Positions 56,524 to 64,000 of a DNA stretch of 64,000 bases are shown here, piece after piece (the first letter of the stretch is position 1; each line of letters begins with the position of its first letter). Below the pieces are notes generated by a model, which was not told the origin of the DNA, did no database searches, and worked only from the letters and a program-made list of their open reading frames with translations. The translations under genes and the position numbers were made by a program. This DNA comes from Puccinia triticina. Lineage: Eukaryota > Basidiomycota > Pucciniomycetes > Pucciniales > Pucciniaceae. Location of the stretch: the NCBI RefSeq assembly GCF_026914185.1, contig NC_070569.1, positions 5,084,001 through 5,148,000 on the forward strand, in the 5' to 3' direction.

Positions 56524-57022
56524 AGAATTACCCCCCCCCCCCCTCCAAAAAAAAAAAAAAGTTCTTTTCTATATGTTTTTCTTCTTTAATTGTAGGAAAA
56601 GTGAGGCATATGCATCTTCACGTATCATCTTCACGTATCATCTTGGATCTCCTTTAACTTCTCCATTTTTGTGAAGCTGTGAGCATTGCCAGACCAACTT
56701 GATGCACTTAAGCAAGACTGAAAGTAGTGCCAAACTTACATGTTTTGTGCTCATGCTCTGTTCATCATCCTACCCAACTGGTGTTTTCTGGGTACCAGTC
56801 TCTGGCCTACATCATCAGTGGGTTTTTTTTGTGTGCAGAATTTTTCTACTACTATGAAAATGAGCCGAGAGCTGTAGGGCTGACACTAATTGAAACGGGA
56901 AGCAAAAACGTTGGGGAAGATAGGAATAATACAACGTGTAAACGAAGAAAAAAAAATCAATCGGAAGGAAAGAGGTAGTCATTTTGTGTAAAAAAAGGTA
57001 ATTAGATGTAGGAATAGTATTT
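56524..57022. other. Convergent intergenic region
   Basis: Holds the 3' ends of UBC9 and the RPA-interacting-like gene. It contains a run of C followed by a run of A at 56530-56563 and two tandem TCTTCACGTATCA units at 56619-56642. No gene. Confidence 0.5.
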
Positions 57023-58455
57023 TTAGACGAAGACCATCTCATCGCACTCGGGACGGGAGCATGAGAAGTTGGTGCCCACGTGCGGATTATAGCCCATGAC
57101 GGGTTGATGGGAAGCTCCTTCATTGCGACTACGAAGTAAAATAAGGCATATAGGGACTATCAGATGGGTGGGCTAGTTCAACTGGCGAGGACGCACAAGT
57201 TAGAGAAAGCGATGACGAACCTATGTTCAACGAAGTGTTGATCGATGGAGGCCAGAGTGGCGCCGTCGATGGCCCAACTGCAATGACCACATTTGACACC
57301 GTGTGGGGCAGGCTCGGAGGCTTGGATGTTGGCGACGGGGCAGGCAGGACAGACTGCTGGCGGGGCGAGGATGATCGCGAGTAGACCGTCGGGGTTCTCG
57401 GCTGGACGAATGGTAGAGCAGGTGCTGACCATAGACGTGTCTGCACCTTCGCTATCCATCGCGTCCGACGGCAGCTCCTCATCAGCATACATCTGCGAGA
57501 AGTCAGGCGGCTCCTCCTCCATCATATCGCTCTCTGTGTACTCATCGACAAGTATCGTCAGTTTGGACTCGAGGGCTATATGAGCTTTCTCAGTCTTTTA
57601 GCTCCGACAGACAAAACCGGGGAGGGCACACAAACCTTCGGCCTCTTCAATCATTTCGTCGGTCGCATAGGCTTGGCTGCTCAGGAGCTCCTCCCACTCT
57701 CGATTGAGCTTCTTGATATGACGCCTCCCGAGCTCTGCGGTCATCATCTCCTCCTTGCCGGAGATGATCTCATCGATCCCACGGCGAGAGCCGGCCGAGA
57801 AGGCATCGAGCAGGGGTCGATGAGCGTTCGATCGATTCCTGCGTTCGATGGCCCGGAGCCTGCTGGCAGCCTGGAGGCGGAGTTGAGAGGGAGACCGGTC
57901 GGCCTCGCCAGCCTTGGAGGCATATGCCCGGGAGAGTGGGGTGGGCGAGCTAAGCGGGGTCCCGCTGGCCGAAGAGCGTGGGCTTTGTCGGGAGGACTTG
58001 GGCTGCTTCCAAGCGCGCGAACGGGGATGGCTTCGCTGGGAGGCGGAGAAGAGTCGGTCGTGTCGGTCGGTGTCTAGGGCAGGAAGCCAGCTGGGCCCTG
58101 GGCTGCTGGAGGCGGCCGCGTCGAACTGTCCGACTCGAGGCGACGAGCCCATCGGGAAAGCGTCCGACTCGTCGTCCATCTTCATCATCTCTTCATCACA
58201 CGACCGGATATCTGGCTCGGATTCGGCAAGGTCGGTATACGGAAGCAGCGAGGGGCGGGTCGGGCTGGATGGGACCAATTGAAACATGTCTACACAGGAG
58301 CTACTCGAGAGAGGCGATGACGCGCCGGCGTGGGAGGAACTACTGGCAAGCGGCGAGCTGATCCTTGGTGAGAACGCTCCTGAGGAAATCGAGCTGTGGC
58401 GATGGTGGTGTTCAGGATTAGATGATGCTCGTCGTATCGCTGGACCATCCATCAT
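57023..58455 (-). CDS. RPA-interacting-protein-like (RPAIN family)
   Basis: Probable adaptor for nuclear import or handling of replication protein A (known role of the family). Three exons in frame, 58455-57618, 57575-57221 and 57128-57023, give 432 codons. The N-terminal 250 residues are Ser/Pro-rich and disordered. The segment LNREWEELLSSQAYATDEMIEEAE resembles the family middle region. The C-terminus has a Cys-rich module, VCPACP ... VKCGHCSWAID ... DQHFVEH, and after the last intron NFSCSRPECDEMVFV, in line with a zinc-binding C-terminal domain. The start at 58455 (MMDGPAIRR) is preferred. The frame stays open to 58626, but the extra residues look like UTR. The exon chain is secure; the family call is moderate. 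Confidence 0.7.
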
Positions 58456-59713
58456 TGGCGTCGTCGAGTGCTCCGATCTTGTTCTGACTGAGTGTTGTCT
58501 GAGGCTCACTGGGGGAACCACATAAATGTATGCGGATGCTCCCAGTGGGCGGGCCGCAGTCCACGCAAGCCCGGCCCAGCGAGCCAACATACATACTGCA
58601 AGCTTTGTCTTTTTTACGTCAATCACCAGGCCCTACCAGGCCCTGGCCCTTTGACTGGAAGTTTTAACCCACACACAACACTGACAGAACTTATAACCAA
58701 CAATGTTTTCTAATGTACCAGGAACCATGAGAAAATTGGGTGGTGTGATCTTACATGCTAGGCCATGAAACTGTCTATTAGTGTGTTTTTTGGGTTGGTC
58801 ATGAAAGGCCTTTCTGTTGATTGGGTTAAAAAAAGTCAAGATTTATTACTTCTCTAAATAAAATAAATAAAATGACCAGATGTTGTTGATAGTAGGGGGG
58901 TTCACAATTGAATTTTATAAAACTTTGGAGGTCAATTTAAGGCCTCTATGAAGATAATTTTGAAATTATGGCAAGATGTCAAGAAAAAGGTGTGACTGAT
59001 CAATCAGTGCAATTTATCAACTTTTTAAAAATATGTTCATTAACAGGTTAAAATGGGTCCTAAAGTTTTACAAATTTCAATTGCCAACCAAAACCTTAAT
59101 TCATGCAACTGCCGTGTAGTATGTCGTCGACTCAATCTCTCTAGCAAATATGATCCGAATCTGACATCGATTAAATCTATGGCCTCGGTTTGGGCAGACT
59201 TCAAGGAAAATCACGAGTATGTAACCCAGCCGATATTGAAAGCGTTACGATCGGCTGTTGATTATCCATTTGTGCATCATGAAGCTCAATTGTTGCCGAC
59301 TGTCTATTCCTTTCCGCGGGTTTAGATGTTTCCGTCTTGCGCTTTCGAGCAGCAGAAATATGTTACCCTGAGATAAGCTCGGTGACTGAGATGATAATGA
59401 CAACCTGAGCTGTTTAGACACCTTCATCGAAACACAACAAAGGCAGAGAAGCTATCGAGGAGCACTCAGCTCCAGACATGTGGCAGAGGTGCTAAGAATG
59501 CTCAGTGCAGGTGTGAGAGCACTGGTGGCACACTAGCTTCCATTTGCTTGTAAGTAATCAAAGGGGAACTCGTTTGAATGGAAATCACGATGGAAGGGGA
59601 AAATGTGATCGACTGTGCTGGTGCGCCGCGGCTTGGTGGTGCTCCCCGGGACTTGATTGAGTTCGGAGACTCGCCGGATTCGGCCCGAGCTCAGCTCGGA
59701 CGCCACTCTTGCC
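58456..59713. other. Intergenic between divergent RPAIN-like and Maf genes
   Basis: It contains the shared 5' regions. A plus-strand frame at 59053-59322 ends in a plausible peptide (WADFKENHEYVTQPILKALR), but no family or splice partners are recognised, so it is left uncalled. GGCCCTACCAGGCCCTGGCCC at 58630 is a local repeat. Confidence 0.35.
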
Positions 59714-60838
59714 ATGACTTGCCATCCGAACATCAGCCCCTTCTCCGGTGAACCATCCATCCTTGCCGACAGGGCACTCAAGCTTCCTCTCTACACGAAA
59801 CTCGCCGGCAAACGTATCGTCCTTGCATCTTCCTCGCCCAGGCGCCTCAAGATTCTGCGTGACATCGTCGGTGTTGAATCCTTTGACTGGCGCTTGATAT
59901 GTATGTATGTATTTCATGTTGACTTTTTTGGATCGTCCCAAAACAGGGAATCAATCCGGAGGTCATCCCTTCAAGATTTGAAGAAAACCTCGACCATTCA
60001 TCCTTTGAGGATCCCGAATCGCCCGAAGCAAAAAGCCTTCGCTATGCGGCTGCTACCGCTTCGGAGAAGGCTATCGATGTCTACACCCGGCTCGTGGTCA
60101 GTGTTCAAGCTACGGTCTCCAGGACGTCGAAAACTCAATGTTGCCTATCTGATCCCAAACATGTCAGGTAACATCACCAGACCAACCCCCAGACCTGGTT
60201 ATCGGGGCGGACACCGTCATTCAAACGTTTTTTCCCGGCCCAGGCGAGCTTCCCAAGATCCTGGAAAAACCAGATTCACCGGCCGATCAACTTTCTATGC
60301 TCGAGGAGCTCATGAACGCCCCTCCAGAGACTCGGGTCACGGCCGTCACGGGGGTCGCTATAGTATATCCAACTCTGGCAAGTCCAGGCTATACAGTCAA
60401 GACTCTAGGGGAAACGAGTCGATTATGGTTTGGGGACGTCGGCAGGGAAAGCCTGGTAGCCTAGTACATATAGTACTTTTGACTCTTATAATCTTGCTGA
60501 AAAACACTTTGGCTTTTCTGATCTATATGTATTTATTTCATGTGGACGAATTATTAGTGTATCTCAGGGGGAAGGAATTGATCGAGCCGGCGGGATATCT
60601 GTTGAGGGTGTTGGTTCACAGCTGATTCGAAGAATAGATGGTGATTGGAACAATGTCGTGAGTTGATCAAGCTCATGAGCGCTATCCTCCTTTAGGTTTT
60701 GATGCCCAGCTATTGATTTTACTGATTTGTAATTTTACATCTCATCCATACATTTTATAGGTTGGATTTCCAGCACATGCGTTTGTTCAATTTCTGAAGA
60801 AGGTGATGGCGGAAGATAGTGATTTCTTAGATGATTGA
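59714..60838 (+). CDS. Maf-like nucleotide pyrophosphatase
   Basis: It hydrolyses non-canonical or modified nucleoside triphosphates to monophosphates, a house-cleaning role (family knowledge; the fungal substrate is unknown). Five exons in frame: 59714-59866, 59947-60096, 60168-60463, 60558-60657 and 60761-60838, giving 258 codons. Motifs: KRIVLASSSPRRLKILRDIG (Maf signature), NPEVIPSRFEENLD, DLVIGADTVI, ILEKP, TAVTGVAIVYP, AYVSQGEGIDRAGG (across a junction) and NNVVGFPAHAF (across a junction). It is longer than the typical 200 residues because of an N-terminal 30-residue lead and small insertions. Start chosen at the first ATG in frame with the Maf signature. Confidence 0.93.
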
Positions 60839-61265
60839 ATTCTTACTGATCACCTCACTGGCTCATGCTACCTTATCAGGGAAAGTGTTGGCTTGTTATA
60901 TCTAACGCACCTCTAATGATGTTGTTAACAATAGTTTAAAATAAATCTTCAAGCAAGAGTCAAGTAAGGATTATCGGAGAATGATTTGAAAGGCCCATTC
61001 CTGGTTTCGAACTGACTGAGTAAGAATCTAATGTGACCAATCATTAGTCAAAACCCATGTTTCAGATTCACCATAGTATTAAGAACAAATGTGTCTACAT
61101 AAGGGCCTGTATCATGGGTTTGATTATCAAAAATGGCTACTATTTTGTGTCCTCTACACAAAATATGAAAGCTAGGGAAGGGTACAACTGTTAAGATTCA
61201 TTTGGGCTCAAGACTGGATAGTTTTTGATTAGATACCCCCTATTAGGTATTTTTAGGTGAATTCC

Positions 61266-61432
61266 TGGTATTCAAAATTGCATATGTCACTATTTACATA
61301 AAATCATAAACCCAATTTTGGCTGGGAGATGTCAGCGTGCATACAACTTAAAGTGACATCTCCCAGCCAAAATTGCAGTTTATGATTTTATGTAAAAAAA
61401 TCTTATGCAATTTTGAATACCATAATTGCATA
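61266..61432. mobile_element. TA-target MITE, TGGTGTT family (inverted copy of 1171-1327)
   Basis: Ends TGGTATTCAAAATTGCATA and TATGCAATTTTGAATACCA, with the same CTGGGAGATGTCA arms. TA follows on the right, but the left flank is CC, so the duplication is lost or the left end is altered. Confidence 0.65.
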
Positions 61433-61583
61433 CAAGCATAACACCAGAAAATAATCCTTCACACTGAAAAAAATATGCACCACCCAAGTGACTGAAAAGT
61501 CACAGCCACCAAGTCTTGTGACAGGGACTGGACACAAAGATGAAGTGTGGTTTATATTTAGTAAGGAAGTCTGGCTGGATCAG

Positions 61584-61879
61584 TGGAGGACTTCCTGTTG
61601 GCTAAAACACTTGATCTGGATGGAAAGGCTAAACTTTACTGGGTGAAAGGTGATTGAGATTGAGTTTTCACCAGCAAACAAGGTTTAGCGCCCCCTGCTA
61701 AATCTAGCCATTTGGGCAACAGGAAGTCCACCTGTACCATCATAGACTAAAACACTTGATCTGGATGGAAAGGCTAAACTTTACTGGGTGGAAGGTGATT
61801 GAGATTGAGTTTTCACCAGCAAACAAGGTTTAGCGCCCCCTGCTAAATCTAGCCATTTGGGCAACAGGAAGTCCTCCAG
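61584..61879. mobile_element. Element with TGGAGGACTTCCTGTTG ends and tandemly doubled core
   Basis: Inverted ends TGGAGGACTTCCTGTTG / CAACAGGAAGTCCTCCA. Two tandem units of about 146 bp lie between them (starting GGCTAAAACACTTGATCTGG near 61600 and ACTAAAACACTTG near 61746), nearly identical. Each includes GGTTTAGCGCCCCCTGCTAA. The first unit ends with a copy of the right terminus (CAACAGGAAGTCCACC), so the doubling looks like unequal recombination or a copying jump inside the element. Confidence 0.6.
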
Positions 61880-62197
61880 TACCATCATAGACTAAATACA
61901 AAGTGTGTTTGATAGAAGCATACTAAGAACTATGGGCATCTTAACACCAAACACAAAGTAGAGCAATCAATCTACATAAAAAATCATCACTCAGAAGTTT
62001 CATGATTTGACAATTTTATGTGTTCAAAATTTTATGATTTCAACTTTGCACACTCCTATTCCAGTTAAAAACTATTTACAAATTTATGAGTATGCATTCA
62101 TGATTCAATTTTGAGGACCACTATACATGGCTAAAGCATCATACCTTAAAATATGCAATGCTTCTGGAGGAAACATGGTGGATGTATTTACATCAGA

Positions 62198-63789
62198 TCA
62201 ATAATAATTCTCCCAAAGCTCATTTGGAAGAATCTTCCTCATGATTTCCCAATGAAACAGTCCGTTCTGAACTTGAGCACGATCGAGCTGTGCCATATTC
62301 AGGTCTGTTAAGATAAACGATTCACTCGGTTTTTTCCCTTGATCTTGATTTTCTTGTCGATGTTGATGAGGGGGAAGTTTTCCGAGATCGATTTCGTGCT
62401 TTTCAAATGAATTGAGAACTTGAGATTGATATGCACTCGGCTCAAAGCCTTCTGTATCCATTGGTTTCTTGAAGCTGGGTTTGCTGGTGGGTGAACAGAA
62501 TATTACCTGTGATGGTGATCAAAAGGAAGCACACGTTCAAACACGAACTCTGAAACTCTCAAAGTCTGTACTGAAGATCACCGCACCATGTTTTGGTAAT
62601 CGGAGTCGGATATCGGGACGCCAGAATCTTCAGAAAAAGCGCGACAAAATGGGAATATTTCGAATAAGGTCGTGAGGACGAATGAAGCAGCCTCGGACAA
62701 GGGTCGGCCGACGAAGTTCTATCAGGTAATCAGCGAAATTCGTAGTAAAATCAGCGTCGAAGCTTGTTAGATTATCATCTGAAGAACAAAAAAACCTTCC
62801 GCGTGTTGAGCTCACCACCGCCAGCACTCCGTCAACCTTTAACTTTGCTCGAATCGCCCGCCAACATTCTAACGTGAATAGAGATGATGGAACCGATCCA
62901 CCCGTAAAGACATCATGTATGATATAGTCGAAATCTCCATCGCCCCCGGCGTCTTGTCGATCAAGATAAACCCTAGCGTCCTCAAGAAAGATCCCGCCAT
63001 CTGGCGTGGGGAATCCAAAATACTTCTGGGCGTATTCGTACACCATAGGATCGATTTCCACAACTGTTACAACCACTTCATCTTTCATTAGAACTCGAGC
63101 TGAAACACCAACCCCCACTCCCCTGAGAGGAACGTCAATTAGTAGCTCAATAGTCCGAATTTGAAGGATTCGTATGTAAAAAGAGAAAACTTTGGAAATG
63201 CTTACAGCAAAAGTGCTTTCAGTTTTTTACCTTGGCTTGTAGTAAGATTTTGATCCGATCTTTCAACCAGTCTGACCGCGCTTTGAAGGATAAATGTAGG
63301 GTAGATTGATTCTGCTTCCTGGATCGCTTGGATCTCGAGTTGATCTGCAGTCAGCGTGTGCGTAGCAGCTGAGCGTTTTAATATATTCTGTCTAGCCAAT
63401 CCGATCCAAATTCCGCCCAGTAACGAATGATCACACCTCATGAACCTGAATTGTGAACCGTTCTCTTGAGTCAACTCTCCTACAAGGACCATGCCTGTTG
63501 CAGATAGCCTTCTGGCCAAGGGCAGGTAGTCGGCGTGGCTCGTCGATATTGTCTTTCGTTCGTCAGACTCTCGACATAGCTGTTTTGGCAATGGAAGTAA
63601 GAGCGAACTGAAAAGGCACATCAAAATGATGCTCGCGTCGACTTTCTTGAGGGTGATTGATCGTTGCGGTCTGGATAATTCAAGGAGCGCGCCTACGACC
63701 ACGATGGCCAGTAACAATGCGGGAGCCAGGTTGAACTGAATACGTTCAAAACATCGTCGAGATTCGCAGTATTGCCGGTCAAGCTTCAA
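62198..63789 (-). CDS. Membrane protein with spermidine-synthase-like domain (5' end not resolved)
   Basis: Exons in frame from right to left: from at most 63789 to 63206, 63122-62816, 62718-62587 and 62506-62198. The first part has a hydrophobic segment (LAPALLLAIVVVGALLEL), a second (ASIILMCLFSSLLLPL), then the family stretch FRFMRCDHSLLGG and FILQSAVRLVE. The methyltransferase-like fold shows LLGVGVGVSARVL (nucleotide-binding loop), TVVEIDPMVYEYA, DYIIHDVFTGG and, after an intron, NFVGRPLSEAASFVL and FPFCRAFSEDSG. It ends LPNELWENYY. The fold is that of polyamine aminopropyltransferases, but the fungal membrane-anchored group is of unproven activity. No ATG occurs before an in-frame stop upstream of 63789, so an earlier exon must exist. 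Confidence 0.8.
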
Positions 63790-64000
63790 CCGCCCATAGA
63801 CTTTGAAGGCTTAATTATGCTTACAATTCGGCAGGGTGGAAAATGGTTCAGTGCCTGATTGGCCCATGGAATCATCGCCCCAGTGAGTCCATGGAGAGCC
63901 CAAGGGAGTGAGACATGGCAAATGATCTCGATCACTCCATTGCGTTGTGTGCCCAGTTGCGATGTGTATTGTTTTGTAAGGTTTATCTGGGAGAGTACCG
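63790..64000. other. Window edge, possible upstream exon
   Basis: On the minus strand, 63820-63925 is open and reads LPWALHGLTGAMIPWANQ before a GTAAGC, which could be the preceding exon of the spermidine-synthase-like gene. The joining phase and acceptor could not be settled. Confidence 0.3.

Larger units (their letters stand above)
60839..62197. other. Intergenic with MITEs
   Basis: Apart from the two elements listed, 61965-62058 holds a decayed end of the TA-target MITE (AAAATTTTATGATTTCAACT then TTGCACACTCC). No gene. Confidence 0.45.

Noticed and set aside
58456..58626. Longer N-terminus of the RPAIN-like protein
   Set aside because: The frame is open but the residues do not resemble the family, and an ATG-ATG pair at 58455 offers a better start.
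59053..59322. 90-codon frame as a gene
   Set aside because: The peptide is not implausible, but no homologous family, start context or splicing partner could be recognised.
1..64000. CRISPR arrays, bacterial operons, plasmid or phage genes
   Set aside because: No regularly spaced repeats with unique spacers, and all real genes have spliceosomal introns. The direct repeats seen are minisatellites or transposon-internal.

Overview
The window reads as nuclear DNA of a filamentous basidiomycete, most probably a rust-type (Pucciniomycotina) fungus with a large repeat-rich genome. The basis is GT-AG introns of roughly 50-200 bases with 24-31 nt micro-exons, fungal-type housekeeping genes, and more than half of the window in transposons. 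The species cannot be named from sequence alone.

Host genes are few and lie in islands. They are a type II phosphatidylinositol 4-kinase (LSB6 type, minus, 2401-5671, seven exons), a secreted lysophospholipase/phospholipase B (plus, 20347-23757), a RING-H2 E3 ligase (plus, 24925-25929), the SUMO-conjugating enzyme UBC9 (plus, 55336-56523, eight exons, 157 aa), an RPA-interacting-protein-like gene (minus, 57023-58455, convergent with UBC9), a Maf-type nucleotide pyrophosphatase (plus, 59714-60838), and a membrane spermidine-synthase-like protein (minus, 62198 to at least 63789). For all but the lysophospholipase and the last gene, the exon chain closes in frame from start to stop.

Two large nested retrotransposon blocks dominate. 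Block 1 (6135-19228) is a Ty1/Copia element carrying a complete Ty3/Gypsy element (6509-14662) in the last codons of its polyprotein. Block 2 (36318-50944) is a second Copia element carrying a second, related Gypsy element (41873-50592) in its 5' leader. All four insertions are on the minus strand and have matching target-site duplications (TSDs). Gypsy 2 has intact gag and pol and LTRs with no difference found by eye, so it is young. Gypsy 1 and both Copia elements carry inactivating changes.

The elements show unusual biology. Both Gypsies have a primer-binding region complementary to the whole 3' half (50 nt, with CCA) of a tRNA-Tyr, a U-UUU-UUA slippery heptamer directly before the gag stop, a roughly 105-base module repeated along the element, and a long unassigned N-terminal pol extension with LRxExKL repeats. 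Both Copias look primed by a tRNA cut in its anticodon loop, with two different tRNAs.

The rest is a mosaic of short inverted-repeat elements, several nested: hAT-like (8-bp TSD), PIF/Harbinger-like (TAA), TA-target Tc1/mariner-like, and CACTA-like (TAG). There are also palindromic GTATTG-rich tracts and GCGCTGCGC-rich hairpin elements.
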